From Lactiplantibacillus modestisalitolerans (GTDB lineage Bacteria; Bacillota; Bacilli; Lactobacillales; Lactobacillaceae), in the NCBI RefSeq assembly GCF_005405425.1, contig NZ_BJEA01000004.1, forward strand, positions 62,001 through 126,000: 64,000 bases of DNA. The letters run 5' to 3'. The notes beneath the pieces were generated by a model that saw only the letters and a program-made list of their open reading frames with translations, was not told the DNA's origin and ran no database searches. The position numbers were made by a program, and so were the translations under genes. Below are positions 39,980 through 47,518 of this stretch, piece by piece; position 1 is the first letter of the stretch, and every line of letters begins with the position of its first letter.

Positions 39980-40592
39980 AGTAAAATCGTGGTTGAGCTA
40001 CGTGGTCATTGTGTTGCCAATGATTTACGGACTAGCTAATTATCAAGCGCTACCTAGCCGGATGGCCATCCATTTTAGTGGCACGAACATGCAGCCGGAC
40101 GGCTTTTTATCCAAGCCGCTCACCGTCTTCGGCTTGCCGCTACTGATGATTGCGTTACAACTTTTTTTAATCACGGTTACGCAGTTAAATTCGAAGCATA
40201 AGGGGGCCGCCCCGCGTTTTGAGCGCGTGCTGGCCTGGATTATTCCGGTAACCGCGGTCGTGACCTACGTGTTAACGATTGCGTATAACTTAGGGCACCA
40301 TGTCGATATTTGGCGGATTACCGTTAGTTTGATTGCGGTGATCTTCATTGCCATTGGCAACTACTTGCCAACAATTTCGGCTAGTGCCTATCAGCGCTTG
40401 CAACGGGGCGTAACCGTGCGTCCAGAAGTGTGGCGCTGGTTGAAGTACCGGTTAGGGCACCTACTGGTTGGAAGTGGCCTGTTGCTCCTAGTCAGCATCG
40501 TGACCGTACCGCTCGTGTCAATGGTTGTGATTGGCGGCTTAGTCATTGCAACGTTGACCCTAACCATTACCGGACTAGTGCGACGCGCTTAA
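39969..40592 (+). CDS. SdpI-family membrane protein
   Basis: A 207-residue membrane protein with six hydrophobic segments. The N-terminal DUF1648 motif reads LPSRMAIHFSGTNMQPDGFLSK (about residues 28-49), followed by the SdpI region with FIAIGNYLPTI. Family members give immunity to the SdpC killing factor and help signal to SdpR. The start is GTG 39969, overlapping sdpR by 11 bases. The first repeat of family 2 begins 9 bases after its stop. Confidence 0.85.
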   Translation: MKSKVKSWLSYVVIVLPMIYGLANYQALPSRMAIHFSGTNMQPDGFLSKPLTVFGLPLLMIALQLFLITVTQLNSKHKGAAPRFERVLAWIIPVTAVVTYVLTIAYNLGHHVDIWRITVSLIAVIFIAIGNYLPTISASAYQRLQRGVTVRPEVWRWLKYRLGHLLVGSGLLLLVSIVTVPLVSMVVIGGLVIATLTLTITGLVRRA

Positions 40593-40600
40593 AATACACA

Positions 40601-40690
40601 AGAGAGTGTGCCAAAAGCCAGCTGACTTTTGGCACACGTTTCGGCTATTAACATGAGGTAACGCACAAGAAGTCGCAGCCTCTTCCTACG
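40601..40690 (+). repeat. Dispersed repeat family 2, copy 1
   Basis: Begins with AGAGAGTGTGCCAAAAG; hairpin GTGTGCCAAAAG/CTTTTGGCACAC (40606-40637), then the shared ACGTTTCGGCTATTAACATGAGG spacer and a GCAGCCTCTT end. It is shorter than copies 2 and 3 in the hairpin loop and 3' end. Confidence 0.75.
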
Positions 40691-40733
40691 ATTAGTCAAG
40701 CCCAGATAGTGGCAACTTGTCGCCTTACCGGTT

Positions 40734-40860
40734 GGTCCTAAAGTGGCTGAAACGTGGTTGACACGACTGAGCCACTTTAGGACCGCCCTCACGGCTAAAT
40801 GAGTGGCAACTAAACAGAATCTCCCACTGATTGAAATTGCAAGGATCAATCAGTGGGAGA
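40734..40860. repeat. Two perfect 15-bp hairpins in tandem
   Basis: Hairpin 1: GGTCCTAAAGTGGCT (40734-40748) with its exact complement at 40770-40784; a small CGTG/CACG stem lies in its loop. Hairpin 2: TCTCCCACTGATTGA (40820-40834) with its exact complement at 40846-40860, 11-base loop. Neither is followed by a T run on the plus strand. They belong to a 949-bp non-coding island (40593-41541) made mostly of repeats. Confidence 0.7.
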
Positions 40861-40874
40861 CTGCTAGAATTAAA

Positions 40875-41090
40875 TTATAAAGTGTGAACCTGATTGGACC
40901 GCGAGTCCATGGTCAAGAGACATTTAACGGTCTTATGCATGCAGGCCACCACTGCGACCTTATCCTGTTTAGGATAAGGTTGTTTTTGTAATTGATCACA
41001 ATGGTTATATGGCAATTGATGTTGAACTGTTAAAAAGGGTAGCGACTGAATTTTCAATAAATTCTTTGTGATTATCAAAATGAACAGCAA
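40875..41090 (-). pseudogene. Possible transposase C-terminal relic (IS110-like)
   Basis: The minus-strand frame ends with QLQKQPYPKQDKVAVVACMHKTVKCLL. That pattern resembles the C terminus of IS110-family transposases, as I recall it. Only about 45 residues fit, there is no ribosome binding site, and the upstream part of the frame is unconvincing. It would be a decayed fragment. Recognition is from memory of the family, so the assignment is weak. Confidence 0.35.
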
Positions 41091-41170
41091 GCTACTCTTA
41101 ATTTAGTGGGCACTCCATATAACCATCTGCATCAGATCCAACTGAGCTAAAGTAAATCGTGATAATTAAT

Positions 41171-41382
41171 ATTAAGGCTAGCCTAGCCAGTAGCGGGGAT
41201 AACCATGGCTCAACTGCGAAATTATTCTTAGTCGAAAGTGGGGTTCTTTCGGCTTAGAATAAGGCTCGAATTTGAGATTGCTCAGTGGGTTTCTGAGTGA
41301 GCTCAAATCGATGCCCGCAGTGTTCCAGCCAACCGGTTATCCCCGCTGCTGGCGGCAATCTCAATCCGAATTAGGACGGAGA
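41171..41382 (-). repeat. Dispersed repeat family 1, copy C (full-length, MITE-like)
   Basis: A 0.2-kb element with related, inverted ends. The left end (41181-41215) contains GCCAGTAGCGGGGATAACC; the right end (about 41326-41355) contains the complement of GCCAGCAGCGGGGATAACC. Inside are two further hairpins: TTATTCTTAGTCGAAAG with CTTTCGGCTTAGAATAA, and CGAATTTGAG with CTCAAATCG enclosing GCTCAG/CTGAGTGAG. No transposase is encoded. Copies A, B, D and E match one or both ends. Confidence 0.75.
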
Positions 41383-41492
41383 TATAATCAACGATATGGT
41401 TGGGAGCCGCTTTTTGTTGGCGGATCATGTTACGAACGGCAAAGAATAAAATACTACGAGCGTAAGCAGCACCGCGTTTGTAATGATCATAA

Positions 41493-41531
41493 CCAAAACG
41501 TGCGTCAAAAGTTGATTCACTTTTGACGCAC
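41493..41531 (-). terminator. Hairpin terminator after the YueI-like gene
   Basis: GTGCGTCAAAAG (41500-41511) pairs with CTTTTGACGCAC (41520-41531); on the minus strand a short TTTT follows. It lies just past the stop at 41542. Confidence 0.6.
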
Positions 41532-41541
41532 GCGTGTTGAT

Positions 41542-41997
41542 TTAAAATAAGTGTTTGATTTTACCAAGTAAGCCGGATTCCGGTTCAGTTGCCGGCGCCG
41601 CTTCTGGTTGGTAGCGGTTTTGAAGATCAATATCGTTTTGATCGATGGCTTGCGCCGCCGTCAAAACAAGGGCGTAGTTATCGTCAGCCGTCCGGTAGGC
41701 ATCGTCCGTTTTAATAGTAAATTGAACGTTAGCGTGACTCGCCGCCTGAATGTAGGGACCAATTAGGTCTTGGTCTAGATTACCGTTAATAAAAAGTTGA
41801 TAATCCGGGTGGGCGGCAAAGGCCCGTTGCAAGCGGGAAACGTAATCGGCCCGCTTTAGTTGGTAGACCGTGACGGCGACGTCGACACGCTCGCGGAACG
41901 TCCCGAGGTACTTGCGCTGTTCGTCGGGATGCAACTTTGGCGTCCCGTGAATCGCCGTTTGAATGCGGTCAACTGGTTGTTGATTGGTATCTGCCAT
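41542..41997 (-). CDS. YueI family protein (DUF1694)
   Basis: A 151-residue soluble protein of unknown function. The family segment YLGTFRERVDVAVTVYQ is at about 32-48 and the core continues to about residue 120. The C terminus is acidic and Pro/Ala-rich, then GLLGKIKHLF, an amphipathic end. I chose ATG 41997 (MADTNQQPVDR) after GAAAGGATG; the longer frame to 42051 lacks a ribosome binding site. Confidence 0.82.
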   Translation of the reverse strand: MADTNQQPVDRIQTAIHGTPKLHPDEQRKYLGTFRERVDVAVTVYQLKRADYVSRLQRAFAAHPDYQLFINGNLDQDLIGPYIQAASHANVQFTIKTDDAYRTADDNYALVLTAAQAIDQNDIDLQNRYQPEAAPATEPESGLLGKIKHLF

Positions 41998-42131
41998 TGT
42001 CGAACATCCTTTCTCTGATTGTCCATCCATTGTAGCATGTTCTGCCCCCAATAGCGATGAAAGTCCGTCAAGCGCAATCCAGTCAAGGCGTGGTAAACTA
42101 AAAAGTGTTCAGGAAAAGGGGAGGGCGATCA

Positions 42132-42758
42132 ATGTTTACAAGAAGTGACTTTGACTTATTTAACGAGCCAACGCTGGCGGGACGGATGCACTTGATCAAA
42201 ACGGTCGTTGATCCAAAGTTTGAAGCGCTGGCGCCGGAAATTATTGCGAGCTTACAGGTTACCGGCCAACCGCCGTTTTACGCTCACGTGGCTCAGCATC
42301 GCCGCCGGTACAAAAATCCGCCGGTCGATACCTGGGTGGCGTTTAGCCAAAATAAGCGGGGATATAAGGGCTGGCCGCATTTTGAATTAGGCTTGTGGCC
42401 GGATCGGTTATTCATCTACTTTGATTTATTGGATGAAGCCAAGCCAATCGCACTGGCCCAGCTGACCCCGGCCGCGTTGGCTGAAATTTTGGCGCCTTTA
42501 CCAGCGGACATGGTCATTACGGCTAACCACGGTGCTGCTACGACTAAACCGGCGACGAAGGCCAATGTCGCCCGCGTCTTAGCGACCTTTACCCAGAAAA
42601 AGCATAGCGAATTGGTCGTGGGGCGCAGTGTTGGGCTAGATGATCCGTTGTTTGAGCAACCGGCGGCATTACGCGCCTTGATTTTGAAAACGTTCACCGA
42701 ATTGATGCCGATTTACCGTCCCGTGATGGCGGCTTTCAGTTTAGCGGCTGAAGAATAG
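42132..42758 (+). CDS. DUF1054 (UPF0637) family protein
   Basis: A 208-residue cytosolic protein of the YktB/UPF0637 family, function unknown. Recognisable segments are FDLFNEPTLAGRM near the N terminus, HRRRYKNPPVDTWVAFS (about 60-76) and GLWPDRLFIYFDLLDEAKP. The start is ATG 42132 (MFTRSDFDLF) after AGGGGAGGG. It stands alone, with a terminator after it and repeat copy D behind. Confidence 0.82.
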   Translation: MFTRSDFDLFNEPTLAGRMHLIKTVVDPKFEALAPEIIASLQVTGQPPFYAHVAQHRRRYKNPPVDTWVAFSQNKRGYKGWPHFELGLWPDRLFIYFDLLDEAKPIALAQLTPAALAEILAPLPADMVITANHGAATTKPATKANVARVLATFTQKKHSELVVGRSVGLDDPLFEQPAALRALILKTFTELMPIYRPVMAAFSLAAEE

Positions 42759-42765
42759 GGTAGCA

Positions 42766-42803
42766 AATCGGCCGCAACTAATGTTACGGCCGATTATGAT
42801 TTC
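42766..42803 (+). terminator. Terminator after the DUF1054 gene
   Basis: Nine-base-pair stem AATCGGCCG (42766-42774) / CGGCCGATT (42787-42795), followed by a weak ATGATTT tail. Confidence 0.65.
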
Positions 42804-42879
42804 TAAGTGTTAATGCTCACCAGTCATCCGGCTACACCCGTTGCTGGCGGTAACCTTAACACTAATTAGTACAGAGCTA
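42803..42879 (-). repeat. Dispersed repeat family 1, copy D (solo end)
   Basis: On the minus strand: CTCTGTACTAATTAGTG, then TACCGCCAGCAACGGGTG and CCGGATGACTGG, aligning with the A/C/E end of the family. It lies between two convergent terminators. Confidence 0.6.
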
Positions 42880-42897
42880 TTTTTGACACAATCTCAA

Positions 42898-42927
42898 CAA
42901 AAAAGGCATCGCAATTGCGATGCCTTT
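42898..42927 (-). terminator. Intrinsic terminator of rpsD
   Basis: Perfect 20-bp palindrome GGCATCGCAATTGCGATGCC (42905-42924), with T run on the minus strand. Confidence 0.9.
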
Positions 42928-42949
42928 ACATTTCCAATTAAGCTGGAAA

Positions 42950-43558
42950 TTAGAGCTTGTTGTAGTATTCAACGATTAATGATTCGTCGATGTCAGCTTC
43001 AAGTTCTTCACGTTCTGGTAACCGCGTTAATGAACCTTCAAGCTTGTCAGCGTCGAATTGAACGAAGTTAGGACGGGCAACAACGGCTTCAACAGCGCCG
43101 GTGATGACAGCCAACTTCTTGGACTTTTCACGAACGGAGATGGTTTGGCCAACACTAACTTCGTATGAAGGAATGTCAACGCGCTTGCCATCAACAGTGA
43201 TGTGACCATGGTTAACCAATTGACGAGCTTGACGACGAGTTGTTGCCAAACCTAAACGGTAAACCATGTTATCCAAACGACGTTCGAGTAAGATCATGAA
43301 GTTAACACCGTGCTTACCTTCGCGAATCTTACCAGCTTTAATGAACAAGTTGGCGAATTGACGTTCAGTTAAACCGTACATCATCCGTAACTTTTGCTTT
43401 TCGCGTAATTGCATACCGTATTCAGAAAGCTTACCGCGACGGCCTTGGCCATGATCACCAGGAGCGTAAGGGCGACGAGCTAATTCTTTACCAGTACCTG
43501 AAAGGGACATTCCCAAACGACGGGAAACTTTCCAACTTGGACCTGTATAACGAGACAT
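42950..43558 (-). CDS. rpsD: 30S ribosomal protein S4
   Basis: Primary 16S rRNA-binding protein of the small subunit. The 202-residue protein has the S4 RNA-binding domain (about 92-155, [27 protein letters not shown]) and the firmicute N terminus [25 protein letters not shown] precedes the ATG. In firmicutes S4 represses its own monocistronic gene through the leader, and a long structured leader is present upstream. Confidence 0.97.
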   Translation of the reverse strand: MSRYTGPSWKVSRRLGMSLSGTGKELARRPYAPGDHGQGRRGKLSEYGMQLREKQKLRMMYGLTERQFANLFIKAGKIREGKHGVNFMILLERRLDNMVYRLGLATTRRQARQLVNHGHITVDGKRVDIPSYEVSVGQTISVREKSKKLAVITGAVEAVVARPNFVQFDADKLEGSLTRLPEREELEADIDESLIVEYYNKL

Positions 43559-43731
43559 AAATTGTTTCCTCCAATATATTTAGTTGGAGTAAAATAAGGC
43601 CGATGTGAGTTCGATATTCGTTCAGATCGGACTGCAGGGTTCACCATAGCAGCCGCAGGTTACTAACTGACCAAACGAATGGCACCAATCTGTTGACGAG
43701 CTTACCACTCACTGCTGCGTTATTTTACACA
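43559..43731 (-). promoter_or_regulatory. Probable S4-binding autoregulatory leader of rpsD
   Basis: About 172 nt separate the predicted start from the rpsD ATG, with no ORF. GC-rich segments such as CCTGCGGCTGC and CCCTGCAGTCC suggest folding. The length and position match the rpsD leader known in Bacillus and relatives, where S4 represses translation. The fold was not modelled. Confidence 0.6.
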
Positions 43732-43737
43732 AAGAGT

Positions 43738-43767
43738 AGCATAACATGCGGACTAGCCGTTCGTCAA
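43738..43767 (-). promoter_or_regulatory. Promoter of rpsD
   Basis: Minus-strand TTGACG (43762-43767), 18-base spacer, TATGCT (43738-43743). Confidence 0.65.
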
Positions 43768-43770
43768 TAA

Positions 43771-44232
43771 TTAGTCCAGGTGTTGCGTTAAAATTGCTAC
43801 GAATTCGGTCAGTTCGGCTTCGTTTTCCGCGGTAAAGCGGTCAAGCGATGGTGAATCGACGTCGAGCACCCCGATTTTACGACCATTTTTGGTTATTGGA
43901 ATGACGATTTCGGAGTTGCTGGCACTGTCGCAAGCGATGTGGCCGGGAAAGGCGTGCACGTCTTTGACCCGTTGATTAGCTTGGGTGGCGTAGGCGGTTC
44001 CGACAACGCCGCTTCCTGGCTGGATGTGCATGCAGGCCACCTTACCTTGAAAGGGGCCTAAGTCGAGCGTTTGGGTTTGATCATTATATAGATAGAACCC
44101 GGCCCAATTGAGGTCGTCGTAGGTACTGTTCAGTAGGGCGCTGGCGTTTGCTAAGTTGGCAATCATGTTCGTTTCATCGAACAGGAGCGCGTCTAATTGT
44201 TGGTTCATGAGTGATGTTGCGGTAGTCGCCAT
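43771..44232 (-). CDS. Free methionine-(R)-sulfoxide reductase, GAF domain
   Basis: A 153-residue GAF-domain protein of the fRMsr (MsrC) family, which reduces free methionine-R-sulfoxide using thioredoxin. The fold motifs NWAGFYLY and HAFPGHIACDSASNSEIVIPI are clear. Of the three conserved family cysteines, the first (KVACMHI) and the one in HIACDSAS are present, but the middle one in GxGVCG is Val here (GSGVVG). Activity may use the remaining pair. AGGAGGA precedes the start. Confidence 0.85.
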   Translation of the reverse strand: MATTATSLMNQQLDALLFDETNMIANLANASALLNSTYDDLNWAGFYLYNDQTQTLDLGPFQGKVACMHIQPGSGVVGTAYATQANQRVKDVHAFPGHIACDSASNSEIVIPITKNGRKIGVLDVDSPSLDRFTAENEAELTEFVAILTQHLD

Positions 44233-44284
44233 GGAAATCCTCCTTGAAAGTTAACATTTTCATACTGTTTGCGCGGAATGACTA

Positions 44285-44293
44285 TGTTATAAT
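44285..44293 (+). promoter_or_regulatory. Extended -10 promoter of ezrA
   Basis: TGtTATAAT at 44285-44293, giving a leader of about 100 bases before the ezrA ATG. Confidence 0.6.
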
Positions 44294-44401
44294 TTAAGTT
44301 AGATTTTAATTGGATTTTCAGAAAAATGCAAGGTTACGGTTCGACAGGGCGAAGCGCAACTGCAATTAAAACGTAATCAATAATGTAAGGGGTATTATCA
44401 T

Positions 44402-46117
44402 ATGCAAGTAGCAATCGGCATTGTCGTTGTCGCGATTGTGATCTACGTTGCGGTCAAGGGCTTTCAAGTTTATCTCAATAAACAAGCTCAACAATTGATC
44501 GTGCGACAACAGGCGTTGGTCAAGCAATCGCAAACAACGGATTTCGAAAAAATTGAGCAGCTCGGCTTGACCGGCGGCTCGTTAGCGAAGTTGGAAGCAT
44601 TGCAAACGGATGGTCAGCAAGTGGCCGATGAGCAATTACCCGCGGTTAATAAGCAGTTGACCGCCATTACGACGCAGGTGCGCAGTGTGAAGTTTTTGGA
44701 AGCACGCCAAGGTTTGAAGCAGGTTCAAACCGACCTTGACACGATTGAGAAACGCCAGGCCGTGATTCAGGAGGGCTTGCAGGCGCTAGACGATGCCGAT
44801 GCAGCGCACCGCGAGGCGGTTGCCAGTTTGGAGAAAAAGTATCAGGGCTTGCGCAAGACGCTCTTGTCACAAAACTTTTCGTTTGGACCGAGCATTGATA
44901 AGCTTGAGGACCGGTTATCCAACTTGGAAAGTGATTTTGATCAGTTTTCTAAACTGGCCAAGTCCGGCGATCACGATGCGGCGGAGCACGTGTTGGATCA
45001 ATTACAACACGACACTAGTTCGTTAGAAATGGACCTGGACCGCATTCCGCCAATTTATAAGGATCTGGTCAGCGGTTTCCCGGACCAACTCAGTGAGTTA
45101 GCCAGTGGCTATCAACAGTTAGTAGCGCAACATTTTCACTTTGAAGTGGCGACGATTGAGCCCGAGATTAGCGCGTTGAAGCAAGCAATTGCGGACAACA
45201 CGGCGTTACTCGGTGATTTAAAGGTTACGGAAGCCGAGAACGGCAACCACGCCATCGAAAAACGAATCGATCACCTTTACGATGTGATGCAGACCGAAAT
45301 TGACGCGAAGGCCCAAGTTGATGCTAAGCAGGGAGAAATCAGTAAGTTTTTGACCCACGCGATGAATCAAAACCACCGCTTACAGGTTGAATTGGACCGG
45401 TTAGCGCAGAGTTATACGTTAAATAACCATGAAGTGGAGCGGACCCGGGAATTAAATGAACAGTTGAAAAACATTGAGTCCGTTTACCAAGCGGATATGA
45501 CCGCGTTAACGAGTAAGCAGGCCGTTTACAGTCAAATTGCCGCGCATTATCAGGATCAAGATAAGCAACTCAAGGGGATTGAAGAAGAACAAGTGACCAT
45601 CAACGACGGGGTTGCTAACTTGATGGCGGAAGAATCGAAGGCGCACGACACCCTGCAACGCTTTGACTTTGAAATTCATAGTATTAAGCGTAAGGTTGAA
45701 AACTTGAACTTGCCCGGTTTACCCGGTGATTACTTGGATTACTTTAAAGTAGTCTCAAAAGAAATTGAGAAGTTGGATCATGACATCAATAAACTGGTGA
45801 TTAATATGGACGATATTACCAAGCAGTTGATCGTGATTCAGTCCGACATGGCAACCCTCAAAGAAAAGACTGATGATTTGATTGATGCGGCGATGATGGC
45901 GGAGCAACTTCTCCAATACGCTAACCGCTATAAAACGAACAACGATGAAGTCCAGCAGGCTAGTGCCGAGGCCCAGCAGTTATTTAATGAGGCGCACGAT
46001 TACGCCCGGAGCCTCGAAGTGATTGCGACCGCAATTGATAAAGTCGATACGGGCGCTTACAAGCGCATTGAAGATAGTTACTACGCACAAAAACAAGCGG
46101 AACGCGAATCAGATTAA
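44402..46117 (+). CDS. ezrA: Septation ring formation regulator EzrA
   Basis: Membrane-anchored regulator of FtsZ ring position. One N-terminal membrane helix (about residues 3-23, VAIGIVVVAIVIYVAVKG) is followed by some 540 residues of spectrin-like coiled coil rich in Gln, Glu, Lys and Leu. Length is 571, normal for EzrA. AAGGGG precedes ATG 44402. The rpsD-fRMsr-ezrA-nifS-thiI order is common in lactobacilli. Confidence 0.93.
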   Translation: MQVAIGIVVVAIVIYVAVKGFQVYLNKQAQQLIVRQQALVKQSQTTDFEKIEQLGLTGGSLAKLEALQTDGQQVADEQLPAVNKQLTAITTQVRSVKFLEARQGLKQVQTDLDTIEKRQAVIQEGLQALDDADAAHREAVASLEKKYQGLRKTLLSQNFSFGPSIDKLEDRLSNLESDFDQFSKLAKSGDHDAAEHVLDQLQHDTSSLEMDLDRIPPIYKDLVSGFPDQLSELASGYQQLVAQHFHFEVATIEPEISALKQAIADNTALLGDLKVTEAENGNHAIEKRIDHLYDVMQTEIDAKAQVDAKQGEISKFLTHAMNQNHRLQVELDRLAQSYTLNNHEVERTRELNEQLKNIESVYQADMTALTSKQAVYSQIAAHYQDQDKQLKGIEEEQVTINDGVANLMAEESKAHDTLQRFDFEIHSIKRKVENLNLPGLPGDYLDYFKVVSKEIEKLDHDINKLVINMDDITKQLIVIQSDMATLKEKTDDLIDAAMMAEQLLQYANRYKTNNDEVQQASAEAQQLFNEAHDYARSLEVIATAIDKVDTGAYKRIEDSYYAQKQAERESD

Positions 46118-46128
46118 CGTGAAATGCG

Positions 46129-46169
46129 AAACGGCGAGTTAACCCCCGGTTGACGCGCCGTTTTGTTTT
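46129..46169 (+). terminator. Intrinsic terminator after ezrA
   Basis: AAACGGCG (46129-46136) pairs with CGCCGTTT (46156-46163), with GTTAACC/GGTTGAC inside, then TTTTGTTTT. Confidence 0.8.
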
Positions 46170-46241
46170 GACTTGCCGGCTGAGCCCAGTGGCGCATGCA
46201 ACTTTCAAGGTTCGCGTTTAGGGTCTTTTAAACAAAAATGC

Positions 46242-46269
46242 TTGTATGGACGGGATTATTTGGTATAAT
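46242..46269 (+). promoter_or_regulatory. Promoter of nifS-thiI
   Basis: TTGTAT (46242-46247), 16-base spacer, TATAAT (46264-46269). Confidence 0.7.
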
Positions 46270-46333
46270 TGCAAGGAATTCTTATCGAAAGTAAGTGCAA
46301 ACCACTGCTTTTTTGGAAAGTGAAGGATCAGGC

Positions 46334-47488
46334 ATGATTTATTTTGATAATAGTGCGACCACCCAAGTAGCACCGGCCGTGCTGGATACGTATACGAAAG
46401 TTTCACAACAAGTTTGGGGGAACCCATCCAGCTTACACAACTTTGGTGAGACGGCTTACCACTTACTTGAACAGTCTCGTAAGCAAATTGCGGATTTGTT
46501 GGGCGTTCAGTCCAACGAGATCCTATTTACCTCCGGTGGTACGGAAGGCGACAACTGGGTCGTTAAGGGTACCGCGTTGGAAAAGCGGGCCTTTGGTAAG
46601 CACCTGATTACCACGGCGGTTGAACACCCCGCCATTCAAAACTCAATGGAACAGTTGCGCGACCTCGGTTTTGAGATTACCTACTTACCCGTTGACCAGG
46701 AGGGACGCATTAACGTTGCCGACTTAAAAGCGGCGATTCGGCCCGACACGATTTTAGTATCGACGATGGCGGTCAATAATGAGATTGGAACGATTCAACC
46801 GTTGGCAGAAGTTGCGGCACTGTTGAAGCAGTACCCCCGGATTCACTTCCACATTGACGCCGTTCAAGGCATCGGCAAGGGGATTCAGGACCTGATTATG
46901 AACGACCGGGTCGACTTTGTAACCTTCTCCGGGCATAAGTTCCACGCACCCCGCGGTATCGGCTTTATTTACGCGCGGCAGGGCCGGAAACTCGCCCCAC
47001 TGATGTCCGGTGGTGGGCAGGAAAGTAACCGGCGCTCTGGGACCGAGAACTTGCCCGCCATTGCGGCGATGGCCAAGGCATTGCGGCTACTATTAAGTGA
47101 TGAGTCGGAAAACGTTGCGCGGGAACGGGCGATTAAACAGCGCATCTATGATCACATTCGTCAGTTTGCCAAGGTCACGATTTTTAGTCAGCCGACGACG
47201 GCCTTTGCACCGCACATTTTGTGCTTTACGATTAACGGTGTGCGCGGTGAAACCATCGTGCACGCGTTTGAAGACCAGGGGATTTACATTTCAACGACGA
47301 GTGCGTGCTCGTCCAAGAAGCATTTAGCTTCGAGCACGTTGACGGCCATGCACGTTCCAGAAGACGTGGCGACGAGTGCCGTTCGCATCAGTTTGGATGA
47401 AAATAATACCCTGGCTGAGGCTGATCAATTTAACCAAACGTTTGATCAGTTGTACCAGAAGTTTTCAAAGATTAACGCAAACGCCTAA
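46334..47488 (+). CDS. Cysteine desulfurase (NifS/IscS family), partner of ThiI
   Basis: PLP enzyme that removes sulfur from cysteine as a persulfide. His98 stacks on PLP (AVEHPAIQ), the PLP lysine is Lys202 (TFSGHKFHAPRG), and the catalytic Cys325 lies in STTSACSSKKH. I chose ATG 46334 (MIYFDNSATT), 384 residues, after GAAGGAT. It lies 30 bases before thiI, so it most likely supplies sulfur for tRNA s4U8, as NifZ does in Bacillus. Confidence 0.93.
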   Translation: MIYFDNSATTQVAPAVLDTYTKVSQQVWGNPSSLHNFGETAYHLLEQSRKQIADLLGVQSNEILFTSGGTEGDNWVVKGTALEKRAFGKHLITTAVEHPAIQNSMEQLRDLGFEITYLPVDQEGRINVADLKAAIRPDTILVSTMAVNNEIGTIQPLAEVAALLKQYPRIHFHIDAVQGIGKGIQDLIMNDRVDFVTFSGHKFHAPRGIGFIYARQGRKLAPLMSGGGQESNRRSGTENLPAIAAMAKALRLLLSDESENVARERAIKQRIYDHIRQFAKVTIFSQPTTAFAPHILCFTINGVRGETIVHAFEDQGIYISTTSACSSKKHLASSTLTAMHVPEDVATSAVRISLDENNTLAEADQFNQTFDQLYQKFSKINANA

Positions 47489-47518
47489 TGGGCGCGTTTT
47501 GGAAAGGAATTTAACTAA

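Noticed and set aside
40820-40860. The repeated hairpins considered as a CRISPR array
   Set aside because: Each hairpin occurs once, with no regular direct repeats or spacers and no cas genes.
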